34,950 nt of DNA from an uncultured Selenomonadaceae bacterium. Its GTDB lineage: Bacteria > Bacillota > Negativicutes > Selenomonadales > Selenomonadaceae. The notes under the pieces are model-generated. The model worked only from the letters and a program-made list of their open reading frames with translations, was not told where the DNA came from and searched no databases. The stretch covers positions 1-34,950 of the forward strand of contig CAJOFR010000018.1 in NCBI GenBank assembly GCA_905234195.1, given 5' to 3'. Positions 26,301-34,394 of the stretch are shown piece by piece (the stretch's first letter is position 1; every line of letters begins with the position of its first letter). The position numbers were made by a program, and so were the translations under genes.

Positions 26301-28085
26301 AATCAGCCGACCCAGCAAAATTTCCAACAGCCGCAAAATAATTTCCAAAGTCAACAGCAACTCTTACAGCAGAATCAAAATCAGCCGACCCAGCAAAATT
26401 TTCAACAGCTACAAAATAATTCCCAAAGTCAACAGCAACCCTTACAGCAGAATCAAAATCAGCCGACCCAACAAAATTTCCAGCAACCGCAAAATAATTT
26501 CCAAAGTCAGCAACAACCTTTACAGCAGAATCAAAATCAACCGACCCAGCAAAATTTTCAGCAACCGCAAGATAATTTCCAAAGTCAGCAACAACCTTTA
26601 CAGCAGAATCAAAATCAACCGACCCAGCAAAATTTCCAACAGCCGCAAAATAATTTCCAAAGTCAACAGCAACCCTTACAGCAGAATCAAAATCAGCCTG
26701 CCCAGCAAAATTTCCAGCAACCGCAAAATAATTTTCAAAGTCAACAGCAACCTTTACAGCAGAATCAAAATCAGCCTGCCCAGCAAAATTTCCAGCAACC
26801 GCAAAATAATTTCCAAAGTCAACAACAACCCTTACAGCAGAATCAGAATCAACCGACTCAACAAAATTTTCAGCAGCCGCAAAATAATTTCCAAAGTCAA
26901 CAGCAACCCTTACAGCAGAATCAAAATCAGCCGACCCAGCAAAATTTTCAACAGCCACAAAATAATTTCCAAAGTCAACAGCAACCCTTACAGCAGAATC
27001 AAAATCAGCCTGCCCAGCAAAATTTCCAGCAGCCGCAAAATAATTTCCAAAGTCAACAGCAACCCTTACAGCAGAATCAAAATCAGCCGACTCAACAGAA
27101 TTTCCAGCAACCGCAAGATAATTTCCAAAGTCAGCAACAACCCTTACAGCAGAATCAGAATCAGCCGACCCAGCAAAATTTCCAGCAACCGCAAAATAAT
27201 TTCCAAAGTCAACAGCAACCCTTACAGCAGAATCAGAATTATCAGCCAGTCCAACAGAATCAGCCGCAACAAGACGATTTCTTTTCGCGGCAACAGGACA
27301 TGAAAGAACAAATGCAGGCGGCAAAAACTACGCTCCTCCGCCAGCCACTGCAGAACACCCCGCAGACAATGGACGCCATGAAAAGCCTCGCGCAAATGCT
27401 CATGCGAAACACCGAAATGAATCCGCGCGAAACCGCCATGCTCCAAAATTTCGTCAACAACTCCCAGCCGATGATGTCCGAAGGCGAAGCCCGCCACTTG
27501 CAAAATCTCCTGCGCCTCTGTCAACAAAATGTCCCCGTCACCGTCCAACAAGCCGCCGTCCAACAAAAATTGCCGGACTTGCCGCGACTTTGGGCTTTTA
27601 TGCAACTCTGCGATATGGCAGGGCTCACCACGCAAATGACTGCCCGCGCCTTCAAGCGCGCAGGTCGTGACGTTTCGGACTTCGCCAATGCAATGCGCAA
27701 CGCCATGAGTAGCGATAACGCCACCGTCCAAAATCAACGCTCCTTCCAAATGATGCTCCCGCTGTATCTCGGCGATAACGAAACCAGCTACCCCACTTAT
27801 CTCAGCGTCTACGACGAAAACGAGCACGATAAAGAAATCGGCGTCGATAAAAAGGAGACGTGGGTCAGAATTTGCGTCCTCACTGATAATATCGGCGCGG
27901 CTGAAATGATTTTCCGCGTCTACGAAAAAACTCAACTCGATATGAGATTTTATTTTTCACAGCGCGAAGTTGCCAACGAGTTCAAAAATTATATCGCGGA
28001 CTTGAGAAATTCCCTGCGCGAAACTGAACTCAATCTTAACGAAATTCGTATCGGCAGCGTCGGCACGAAAATGGTCGGTCATTGA
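26073..28085 (+). CDS. YlqG/FliK-like repeat protein, C-terminal part
   Basis: This frame continues the repeat protein; the TTG that opens it lies inside a repeat and has no ribosome site, so it is unlikely to be a real start. It holds about four more 20-residue units, then 12 perfect-length 26-residue units (QPTQQNFQQPQNNFQSQQQP type), then an unrepeated domain of about 270 residues. The last 100 residues (TWVRICVLTDNIGAAEMIFRV through LRETELNLNEIRIGSV) resemble the C-terminal domain of the hook-length protein FliK, as YlqG-like proteins do. No flagellar gene is nearby, and the ylqH/FlhB-like gene that usually follows is absent. No signal peptide is visible at the N-terminus of the joined protein. 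Confidence 0.82.
   Translation: MSQNQNQGQTFQPHNQNQQPLPQNQNQGQTFQPHSQNQQPLTQNQNQGQNFQPQNQNQQPLSQNQNQGQTFQPQNQNQPTQQNFQQPQNNFQSQQQLLQQNQNQPTQQNFQQLQNNSQSQQQPLQQNQNQPTQQNFQQPQNNFQSQQQPLQQNQNQPTQQNFQQPQDNFQSQQQPLQQNQNQPTQQNFQQPQNNFQSQQQPLQQNQNQPAQQNFQQPQNNFQSQQQPLQQNQNQPAQQNFQQPQNNFQSQQQPLQQNQNQPTQQNFQQPQNNFQSQQQPLQQNQNQPTQQNFQQPQNNFQSQQQPLQQNQNQPAQQNFQQPQNNFQSQQQPLQQNQNQPTQQNFQQPQDNFQSQQQPLQQNQNQPTQQNFQQPQNNFQSQQQPLQQNQNYQPVQQNQPQQDDFFSRQQDMKEQMQAAKTTLLRQPLQNTPQTMDAMKSLAQMLMRNTEMNPRETAMLQNFVNNSQPMMSEGEARHLQNLLRLCQQNVPVTVQQAAVQQKLPDLPRLWAFMQLCDMAGLTTQMTARAFKRAGRDVSDFANAMRNAMSSDNATVQNQRSFQMMLPLYLGDNETSYPTYLSVYDENEHDKEIGVDKKETWVRICVLTDNIGAAEMIFRVYEKTQLDMRFYFSQREVANEFKNYIADLRNSLRETELNLNEIRIGSVGTKMVGH
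26301..27236 (+). repeat. Tandem array B, 12 coding units of exactly 78 bp
   Basis: Twelve contiguous 78-bp units fill 936 bp without remainder. Each encodes 26 residues, starting NQP(T/A)QQNFQQPQ and ending QSQQQPLQQNQ. Differences are few: Thr or Ala at residue 4, Asn or Asp at residue 13, and a more diverged second unit with Leu and Ser changes. The unit differs in sequence and length from array A, which ends where this one begins. Confidence 0.96.
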
Positions 28086-28105
28086 AATTATTCATTATTT
28101 TTATG

Positions 28106-28135
28106 TTGCATAGAATTCTCTTTATTTGGTAAAAT
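28106..28135 (+). promoter_or_regulatory. Promoter of the GGDEF-smpB-ter gene group
   Basis: TTGCAT (28106-28111) and TAAAAT (28130-28135) are 18 bases apart, just after the repeat-protein stop. It has the same -35 hexamer and spacing as the rpsB promoter. Confidence 0.6.
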
Positions 28136-28154
28136 ATACCCCACAACAAGAGGC

Positions 28155-28194
28155 GAGGAGGTGACAGCGGCAGGGATTTTTGCCGCTTTTTCCT
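28155..28194 (+). promoter_or_regulatory. Ribosome site, terminator-like hairpin and possible 17-residue leader peptide before the GGDEF gene
   Basis: A strong site GAGGAGG (28155-28161) is followed by a 7-bp hairpin (28166-28172 with 28181-28187) and TTTTT, then the ATG at 28195. The gene's only good ribosome site is therefore 33 bases from its start codon, unless the hairpin forms and brings them within about 11 bases. The same site also fits a GTG at 28161 that opens a 17-codon frame (VTAAGIFAAFSYDRFKF) ending at 28214, inside the GGDEF gene. Either attenuation, coupled translation or structure-assisted initiation is possible. Confidence 0.5.
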
Positions 28195-30069
28195 ATGACA
28201 GATTCAAATTTTAAAATTCCAACGGAGTTCGACACGGAAATTTACCGCACGTTGAACAACATTGATAATATAATTTACTTCACCTGGAAAATCGGAATCG
28301 ACAGCATGGAATTTACTTCCCCCGTCGAACAATCCGATTACGATTTGCCGCAAATTGCCGCTCCCGCGTCGACAGTTTTTTTCGGGGGGAAAACTATTCA
28401 CCCCGACGATAAAACTAAGTTTGAAAAGTTTTTCGACGAAATGTTTTGGCTCCAAAATACAAAAAACGATTATAAATTTTTCAGCAACAAAATTCGTCTT
28501 CGCGGCAAGGAGGGGCGCGGCTACCTTTGGGCGGAGTTCCGCCTACTCCTGTACTTCGACGAAAACGGTCCGCAAATCGCTTTCGGCTGTATCTGCAATA
28601 TCAACGTCAAGCAGCTCTGGCAAATGGAACTCCAACACTCTGCCGAACACGACGTACTCACCGGTTTTTTTAACAAGGTGGCGACGCAAAAACATATCGA
28701 AGAATATTTGAACAGCTTGACGCCTACAGACCTGCCGCCCGCGCTGATTATTATCGACGCTGACGGATTCAAGGCGATTAATGATTCTTTCGGGCACCTT
28801 TTCGGCGACGGCGTCCTTGCGGATATGGGGCACGAGATTCGCGGGATTTTCCGGCAAAAAGATATTGTCGGCAGAATCGGCGGCGATGAGTTCGTTGTTC
28901 TCTTCCGCGAGATGCCTTCGCAGGACGTCCTGGAAAAACGTTGCGTCGAACTGTTGAAAAATCTCGACCGCCACTACGAAAGTAACAACGAAAGCTTGCC
29001 TTTTTCGGTGAGCATAGGTATCGCGCTTTATCCCGAACACGGCACGACTTACACCGAACTTTTTAAACGTGCAGACCGCGCGCTTTATAATTCAAAGTCT
29101 CGTGGAAAAAATCAGTACTCGATTTATCATTCAAGTTTAATCGGGCGCAGTTTGGCGGTTGATTCCAGCCGCGACCCTCAACACGCCGAAGATATCCGCC
29201 AAAAGGCTTTCCAAGATAACATGCTGGAATTTATTTTGAATATGCTTTACGAAACGCAGAATCCCGAAATGACTATAACCGTCTGCCTGGCTATGTTCGG
29301 CAAGCAATTTAATTTGGATAGAATTTCCGTGGCTAGGTACGAGCGCAGCTCCAACCGCTATGTAAATTCTTTTGAGTGGTTGAGTCCGAACGGCTTTTCC
29401 ATTGTCTCGAAGGAGGCGCGCCAAAATTATGCGGATCTCCTCGAAAGACGCTACTTTATTATCGACGCGAACTACCGCCCCACTCCTTACGGCGTCATGT
29501 CCATTTGCGAAGACACCGCCGTGAAATATCCCAACGACAAAAAAGTTTTCAGCGCGCTGAAATTGGGGGCGTTTGCTCATTCGCAGATAGCTCGCGGCAG
29601 TGAAATTGCCGGCAGTGTCGCTTTTGAAAGTGCTCACCCGCGAATTTTCGAGAAAGAGGAATTGTCGAAGCTTAGCGTTTTTTCCGTGTTGCTCGGAAAT
29701 ATTTTGCTTGACCACCGCAACGATAATATCTCGGAGCGCATGAGTAAACACCTGCAAAATATTTTGGATCACATGCAGGAATTTATTTATGTCGTCGATA
29801 AAGAGACTTACGAGCCGATTTTTTTCAACTCGACGATTCGCCAGACAATTATTTCTACCGCGATGGAGCAGACTTGTTATAAACGTTTCCACAATCTCGA
29901 CGCGCCCTGCAAAGGTTGTCCCGTGAAAAAACTTTCTAAGGACGGCAACGAGTATATCGACGTCAAGCTTGACAACTGGGGCGTGGAAACTCCTGCGCGC
30001 GCGTACAATATCCACTGGGAAGACGAGATGGACAAAAGTTTGGCGTTGATTATCCAATCTTCTTTTTGA
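28195..30069 (+). CDS. Diguanylate cyclase with PAS-like, GGDEF, GAF-like and Cys-bearing PAS-like domains
   Basis: The 624-residue cytoplasmic protein has an N-terminal PAS-like sensor (about residues 15-145), then a GGDEF domain (about 150-310) with an intact active site RIGGDEFVVLF and a product-inhibition I-site RQKD five residues before it, so it should make c-di-GMP under feedback control. A GAF-like region follows (about 335-500). The end is PAS-like (about 520-624) with three Cys in CYKRFHNLDAPCKGCP, a pattern seen in PAS domains that could hold a metal or sense redox. No membrane helix is present. The ATG at 28195 is chosen over a TTG at 28180 that lies in the hairpin. Confidence 0.9.
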   Translation: MTDSNFKIPTEFDTEIYRTLNNIDNIIYFTWKIGIDSMEFTSPVEQSDYDLPQIAAPASTVFFGGKTIHPDDKTKFEKFFDEMFWLQNTKNDYKFFSNKIRLRGKEGRGYLWAEFRLLLYFDENGPQIAFGCICNINVKQLWQMELQHSAEHDVLTGFFNKVATQKHIEEYLNSLTPTDLPPALIIIDADGFKAINDSFGHLFGDGVLADMGHEIRGIFRQKDIVGRIGGDEFVVLFREMPSQDVLEKRCVELLKNLDRHYESNNESLPFSVSIGIALYPEHGTTYTELFKRADRALYNSKSRGKNQYSIYHSSLIGRSLAVDSSRDPQHAEDIRQKAFQDNMLEFILNMLYETQNPEMTITVCLAMFGKQFNLDRISVARYERSSNRYVNSFEWLSPNGFSIVSKEARQNYADLLERRYFIIDANYRPTPYGVMSICEDTAVKYPNDKKVFSALKLGAFAHSQIARGSEIAGSVAFESAHPRIFEKEELSKLSVFSVLLGNILLDHRNDNISERMSKHLQNILDHMQEFIYVVDKETYEPIFFNSTIRQTIISTAMEQTCYKRFHNLDAPCKGCPVKKLSKDGNEYIDVKLDNWGVETPARAYNIHWEDEMDKSLALIIQSSF

Positions 30070-30084
30070 AAGACGGCGTTTAAA

Positions 30085-30555
30085 ATGAAGGACAAAGAAA
30101 AAATTAAAATCGCCTGCGAAAATCGCAAGGCACGTCACGATTATTTTATTCACGAAACTTTTGAGGCGGGAATAGAGCTTAAGGGAACAGAGGTTAAGAG
30201 TCTACGCGTCGGCAAGGCGAATTTGAAGGACAGCTACGCCGAAGTGAAGGACGGCGAAATTTTTGTCGAACACATGCATATCAGCCCGTACGAGCAGGGA
30301 AATATTTTTAATCACGATCCTTTGAGGCGGCGCAAACTTTTGATGCACAAGAAAGAAATTTTAAAACTCTTCGGCAAGACGCGCGAAAAAGGTTTTACTC
30401 TTGTCCCGCTGAAAATTTATTTTAAGAACGGGCGCGCGAAAATGGAACTCGCCTTAGCAAGCGGCAAGCACAACTACGACAAGCGCGCAGCTCTCGCCGA
30501 AAAAACTGCCAAACGCGATATTGAACGTGCCATGCGCGATAAGCAGAAGTTTTGA
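30085..30555 (+). CDS. smpB: SsrA-binding protein SmpB
   Basis: SmpB binds tmRNA and delivers it to stalled ribosomes. The 156 residues include [20 protein letters not shown], the conserved [28 protein letters not shown] and the C-terminal [14 protein letters not shown] tail that mimics the anticodon stem. It follows the GGDEF gene by 15 bp. No ssrA (tmRNA) gene is recognisable in the window, although it often lies close to smpB. Confidence 0.97.
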   Translation: MKDKEKIKIACENRKARHDYFIHETFEAGIELKGTEVKSLRVGKANLKDSYAEVKDGEIFVEHMHISPYEQGNIFNHDPLRRRKLLMHKKEILKLFGKTREKGFTLVPLKIYFKNGRAKMELALASGKHNYDKRAALAEKTAKRDIERAMRDKQKF

Positions 30556-30564
30556 GGCGGTATC

Positions 30565-31125
30565 ATGAAAATTTTCGGGGCGTTGAATATTTTTATCTTG
30601 AGTGCTATCATTATGGTTGCGGCGGCGAAAAATTGCGCGGCAATGGAGCCGGTACAAATCAGCGATTACGACGTCGGGGAGTTCGTCCACGAGTACAACA
30701 ACGTTGCAAGCAATACCAACTTCCGCTACGATATTTCTATCGGCGGCAACCTAAAGGCGGATCCTCTCATGTCGGACGAAACTTACGACGTGTACATTGC
30801 GTTTTGCGGTCCGAAGAATCACGATATGACGCTGATAATTTATGCGAACATGGCGGGCGTCGTTTCCAAAATCGATTTGATTTTCAATTACAAAGACCGG
30901 CTTGCGGCGCAGTGCGCGGAAGAGATTTACCCGATTTTATTTCAGACGCTCGGTTTTAGTCCGCAGGGGCTTTTGAATATCGAACAGGAGATGCAGGAAA
31001 ATCCGGAGGCGGAGGCGTATAAGTTTTGGTGTGAAAAAGCTGACCGCTACATTTTTTTCAAGAGGAACTACGCGCCGAATGGGATTGAAAAATTTTTGCA
31101 GGTGTTGTTGTACGCAGAAGCTTAA
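30565..31125 (+). CDS. Small exported protein of unknown function
   Basis: The 186-residue precursor has an N-terminal signal (MKIFGALNIF then hydrophobic, with a likely cleavage near AKNCAAM). The mature part is acidic, with predicted mixed alpha/beta structure, two Cys (in AFCGPKN and FWCEKA) and no recognised domain. The ribosome site GAGGCGG overlaps the end of smpB, and TerD-type genes follow 24 bp after its stop, so it probably belongs to the same transcript. I do not recognise the family. Confidence 0.75.
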   Translation: MKIFGALNIFILSAIIMVAAAKNCAAMEPVQISDYDVGEFVHEYNNVASNTNFRYDISIGGNLKADPLMSDETYDVYIAFCGPKNHDMTLIIYANMAGVVSKIDLIFNYKDRLAAQCAEEIYPILFQTLGFSPQGLLNIEQEMQENPEAEAYKFWCEKADRYIFFKRNYAPNGIEKFLQVLLYAEA

Positions 31126-31149
31126 AGTATTTTCAGGGTAGGTGGTATT

Positions 31150-32373
31150 ATGGAACTTCGCAAGGGGCAAAAAATTCCACTCAACGAAAATTTTTTGTCG
31201 ATAAGGTTTGAAAAAAATTCGACGGCGGTTGATATTGACACGTCGGCTTTTTTGGCGGGCGCGAACGGAAAAGTTGCGGGGGATGAGGATTTTATTTTTT
31301 ACGGCAACCCGCGCCACAATTCCGGCGGCGTTGTCTATCGTGATGATTCGATTGAGATTGACTTGACGAAAATCCCGCGCCACGTCGAAAAAATTTCGCT
31401 GACCGCTACGATTTATGATGCGGACGTTCGCAAGCAAAATTTCAGCATGATTCGCGGAGCGGTCTTGCGGCTGAAAAATTCTTCCGGCTCGGAAATTGCG
31501 ACTTTTCCGCTGGAAAATTTTACCGTCGAAACTGCGATTGTGCTCGGTGAAATTTATCGGCACAAGGGCGCGTGGAAGTTCAACGCAACGGGCGCAGGGT
31601 TTAGTGGCGGTCTTGCCGCGCTGTGCAAAAATTTCGGCATCGAAGTCAGCGACGAAATGACCGCTCCCCCGACGGAACCGCCGAAAATTAATTCCGACAA
31701 GCCGAAAATCGATACCCGCCGCGAAAAATCTTCCCCGCCGACGAGAATTGACACTCGTCAAGAAAATCCGCCGCCGCCGAAAAAAATTGAACTGCGCAAG
31801 GGGCAAAAAATTAATCTCGTCAAAAAAGATGGCGCGCTCGGAGAAATTGTTATCAATCTGAATTGGAATCAGCCGGAGCGCACGGGATTTTTCGGGCGCG
31901 TTTTCAGTCGCGGCATTGATTTGGATTTGTGTTGTCTCTTCGAGCTGAAGGACGGCTCTATCGGCGCGATTCAGGCTCTGGGCAAACATTTCGGGAGTTT
32001 GACGCGGCCGCCGTATATTTCCCTTGACGGCGACGACAGAACGGGCAGCGTTGCGGCGGGCGAAACTATTCGCGTCAACGGAAAGTTTGTTAATAAAATT
32101 CAGCGCATTTTGGTTTTCACCTTCATTTACGAGGGCGCGGCGAATTGGGAGGAGGCGAAAGGCGTTGTCACCGTAAAATGTCCGGGCAGTCCCGAACTTG
32201 TCGTTCGCATGGACGAATACGGCTCGAATCTGCACACCTGCGCGATAGCTCTGCTGGAAAATGTCGGCAATACTTTCAGCGTCGAAAAGGTCGTCAATTT
32301 TTATCATGACTCTAAGGAAATGGACGAGGACTTTGATTGGGGCTTGCAGTGGGTATCCGGCAGGAAGGATTAG
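31150..32373 (+). CDS. Two-domain TerD/TerA-like protein
   Basis: The 407-residue protein has an N-terminal TerD domain (about residues 1-175; MELRKGQKI, FLAGANGKVAGDEDFIFY, ETAIVLGEIYRHKGAWKFNA), a Pro- and charge-rich linker (about 178-222) and a second, TerA-like domain beginning IELRKGQKINLVKK. TerD domains bind calcium and occur in stress and membrane-associated Ter systems. The N-terminal copy lacks the acidic loop that its neighbour has ([13 protein letters not shown]), so it probably binds calcium weakly or not at all. The second domain keeps an Asp pair in LDGDDRTG. It forms a pair with the terD-like gene 25 bp downstream. Confidence 0.87.
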   Translation: MELRKGQKIPLNENFLSIRFEKNSTAVDIDTSAFLAGANGKVAGDEDFIFYGNPRHNSGGVVYRDDSIEIDLTKIPRHVEKISLTATIYDADVRKQNFSMIRGAVLRLKNSSGSEIATFPLENFTVETAIVLGEIYRHKGAWKFNATGAGFSGGLAALCKNFGIEVSDEMTAPPTEPPKINSDKPKIDTRREKSSPPTRIDTRQENPPPPKKIELRKGQKINLVKKDGALGEIVINLNWNQPERTGFFGRVFSRGIDLDLCCLFELKDGSIGAIQALGKHFGSLTRPPYISLDGDDRTGSVAAGETIRVNGKFVNKIQRILVFTFIYEGAANWEEAKGVVTVKCPGSPELVVRMDEYGSNLHTCAIALLENVGNTFSVEKVVNFYHDSKEMDEDFDWGLQWVSGRKD

Positions 32374-32398
32374 TTTTTAGAGATTAGGAGGCAAAAAA

Positions 32399-32977
32399 AT
32401 GGCTATCAGTTTGAGAAAAGGTCAGAAAGTTGATTTGACGAAAGGTAATCCCAGTTTGAAAAAACTTTTGATTGGTCTTGGTTGGGACGTTAAACGTTAC
32501 GACGGCGGCTTTGATTTTGACTTGGACGCGGCGGCATTTTTGCTCGGCGCAAGCGGCAAAGTCAACAGCGACGAAGATTTTGTTTTCTACAACAACCTTA
32601 AGCACAAAAGCGGCTCCGTTGAACACATGGGCGACAACCTCACCGGCGCGGGCGAAGGCGACGACGAGGAAATTAAAATCGACCTCGAAAAAGTTCCCGC
32701 GAACGTCGAGAAGATTGACTTCACCGTCACTATCTACGACGCCGAAGCGCGCAATCAGACTTTCGGACAGGTTGAAAACGCATATATCCGCGTTGTTGAC
32801 GACGTGACCGGCAATGAAATTATTCGCTACGATTTGGGCGAAGATTTTTCCGTCGAAACGGCTGTTGTTGTCGGCGAAATTTATCGCAACAAAGGCGAAT
32901 GGAAATTCAACGCGATTGGCAGCGGCTTCAGCGGCGGGCTCGCGGCTCTCGGCAGAAATTACGGCGTCAACGTGTAA
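32399..32977 (+). CDS. terD: TerD-family stress protein
   Basis: The 192-residue protein is a full-length single TerD domain: [13 protein letters not shown] at the start, [28 protein letters not shown], the calcium loop [30 protein letters not shown] and the closing [19 protein letters not shown]. Family members bind calcium and are linked to tellurite, phage and general stress responses; the exact role is unsettled. AGGAGG precedes the ATG. No terC, terB or phosphoribosyl-transferase partner gene is in the window, so this is a minimal Ter set. terE or terZ are equally possible names. Confidence 0.92.
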   Translation: MAISLRKGQKVDLTKGNPSLKKLLIGLGWDVKRYDGGFDFDLDAAAFLLGASGKVNSDEDFVFYNNLKHKSGSVEHMGDNLTGAGEGDDEEIKIDLEKVPANVEKIDFTVTIYDAEARNQTFGQVENAYIRVVDDVTGNEIIRYDLGEDFSVETAVVVGEIYRNKGEWKFNAIGSGFSGGLAALGRNYGVNV

Positions 32978-33002
32978 AATTTAATTCCCCTAAATAAAAA
33001 AG

Positions 33003-33041
33003 CCGGCGCGTTCAATTTTGAACACGTCGGTTAATTTTTTT
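33003..33041. terminator. Bidirectional terminator between terD and purA
   Basis: A 13-pair imperfect stem (33003-33015 with 33018-33030) contains the perfect GTTCAA/TTGAAC helix at its tip. It is followed by TTAATTTTTTT on the plus strand and preceded by AAAAAA, which reads as a T run for purA on the minus strand. Confidence 0.82.
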
Positions 33042-33043
33042 GC

Positions 33044-34327
33044 TCAAAAAATTTTTTCAAGAATGATTGTTTGATCTCGATTGGGACCAACAGAAATGAT
33101 CCCCAACTTAATATTCGTGATCTCCGCCATGCGCTCAAGATATTTTTTCGCGTTTTCCGGCAAGTCGTCGTATTTGCGCACCTTCGTTATATCGCTCTTC
33201 CAGCCGGCAAAAGTTTCGTAGACCGGCTCAACCTGCGCGAGGACTTTCAAACTTGCGGGTATCTCGTCAAGAATTTTGCCGTCGATTTTGTAGCCGACGC
33301 ACATTTTAATTTCGTCGAAGTCGTCAAGAATATCCAGGCGCGTGACTGCCATATAATCTATGCCGGAAATTTGCCCGGCGTACTTCACGACGCAAGCATC
33401 AAGCCAGCCCGTCCGACGCGGACGCCCCGTAACAGTTCCGTACTCGTGCCCGGCTTCGCGTAGCTTTTCGCCGATAGAATTTAATTGCTCTGTCGGGAAA
33501 GGACCTTCGCCCACGCGCGTGCAGTACGCCTTGACGACGCCGACAACCTTATCAATTTTTTTCGGCGCAATACCCGTGCCGACGCCAATGCCGCCGCTGA
33601 CAGGGTGGCTCGCCGTGACGTAGGGATAAGTGCCGTAATCAATGTCAAGCATCGTCGCCTGCGCGCCCTCGAACAAAATTTTCTTGCCGGCGTCAAATTG
33701 CTTGTTCAAGAAAGAAATCGTATCGCAGACATACGGACGAAGCCTCTCCGCGTAATTTTTGTAGACGCTCAAAATTTCTTCGTAGTCAAGCGGCGCATGA
33801 TTGTAGACCCTTTCGAGAATAAAATTTTTCTGCGCAAGAATATCTTTCAGCCGCGCGGCAAATTCCTCGTCGTCAATCAAATCGCAAACCCTAATTCCGA
33901 TTCTGTCCGCCTTATCAATGTAGCAAGGACCAATTCCGCGTTTAGTCGTGCCGATTTTTTTATCGCCGCGATTTTGTTCGTTGAGTTCGTCAAAAAGTTT
34001 GTGATAAGGCATGACGACATGCGCGCGCTTGGACAGGCGAATGTTGGAGACGTCGACGCCGCGATTTTTCATGGCGTCAATTTCCTCAAGCATGCACTCC
34101 GGATCCACCACGACGCCGTTCGCAATAACGCACGTCGTACCTTTGTACAAAATCCCCGAAGGCAGCAGGCGCAACTTGTATTCCTCGCCGTTCACCGTGA
34201 CAGTATGTCCGGCGTTGCTGCCGCCCTGAAATCTGACGACGGTATCTGCTTTTTCGGCAAGGTAGTCTACAATTTTGCCCTTGCCCTCGTCGCCCCACTG
34301 CGTCCCGCTGATAACAACTGCAGGCAT
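33044..34327 (-). CDS. purA: Adenylosuccinate synthetase
   Basis: PurA joins IMP and aspartate using GTP, the first committed step to AMP. The 427 residues start with the GTP-binding segment VVISGTQWGDEGKGKIVDYL and the RFQGGSNAGHTV segment with the catalytic His. Further conserved stretches are IGTTKRGIGPCYIDKADR, FEGAQATMLDIDYGTYPYVT, the aspartate loop GTVTGRPRRTGW and the C-terminal VGPNRDQTI. Nothing is missing. The ribosome site AAGGAG lies 12 bases before the ATG. Confidence 0.97.
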   Translation of the reverse strand: MPAVVISGTQWGDEGKGKIVDYLAEKADTVVRFQGGSNAGHTVTVNGEEYKLRLLPSGILYKGTTCVIANGVVVDPECMLEEIDAMKNRGVDVSNIRLSKRAHVVMPYHKLFDELNEQNRGDKKIGTTKRGIGPCYIDKADRIGIRVCDLIDDEEFAARLKDILAQKNFILERVYNHAPLDYEEILSVYKNYAERLRPYVCDTISFLNKQFDAGKKILFEGAQATMLDIDYGTYPYVTASHPVSGGIGVGTGIAPKKIDKVVGVVKAYCTRVGEGPFPTEQLNSIGEKLREAGHEYGTVTGRPRRTGWLDACVVKYAGQISGIDYMAVTRLDILDDFDEIKMCVGYKIDGKILDEIPASLKVLAQVEPVYETFAGWKSDITKVRKYDDLPENAKKYLERMAEITNIKLGIISVGPNRDQTIILEKIF

Positions 34328-34344
34328 ATTTTTTCCACGCTCCT

Positions 34345-34380
34345 TTTAGTGGCAAGAATTAAGGGAAAAGTTCTTGCCCC
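34345..34380 (-). promoter_or_regulatory. Hairpin in the purA leader
   Basis: GGCAAGAA (34351-34358) and TTCTTGCC (34371-34378) form a perfect 8-bp inverted repeat with a 12-base loop, about 24 bp before the purA start. There is no T run on the minus strand, so it is more likely an operator or leader structure than a terminator. Confidence 0.4.
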
Positions 34381-34394
34381 TTATCCTTTATCCC

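Noticed and set aside
24450-26360. 636-codon minus-strand ORF over the repeat array (Leu/Ile- then Asp/Ser-Ala-rich)
   Set aside because: It is the antisense reading of the coding repeats. A 60-bp period with no stop in one unit keeps any frame open. No ribosome site, and composition is an artefact of the Gln/Asn codons.
24510-27236. CRISPR array
   Set aside because: The repeats are contiguous with no unique spacers, are 60 and 78 bp long, and are read in frame as protein.
26035-27324. 429-codon minus-strand ORF over array B
   Set aside because: Same cause: the 78-bp unit is divisible by three and has no stop in this frame. No independent coding evidence.
28085-28195. c-di-GMP riboswitch before the GGDEF gene
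   Set aside because: Only about 50 bases lie between the likely transcription start and the start codon, too short for the aptamer, and the conserved GEMM core is not visible.
30937-32307. 456-codon minus-strand ORF opposite the TerD-TerA-like gene
   Set aside because: Arg/Phe/Asn-rich shadow of a gene whose plus-strand product is clearly homologous to TerD. No ribosome site or recognisable domain.
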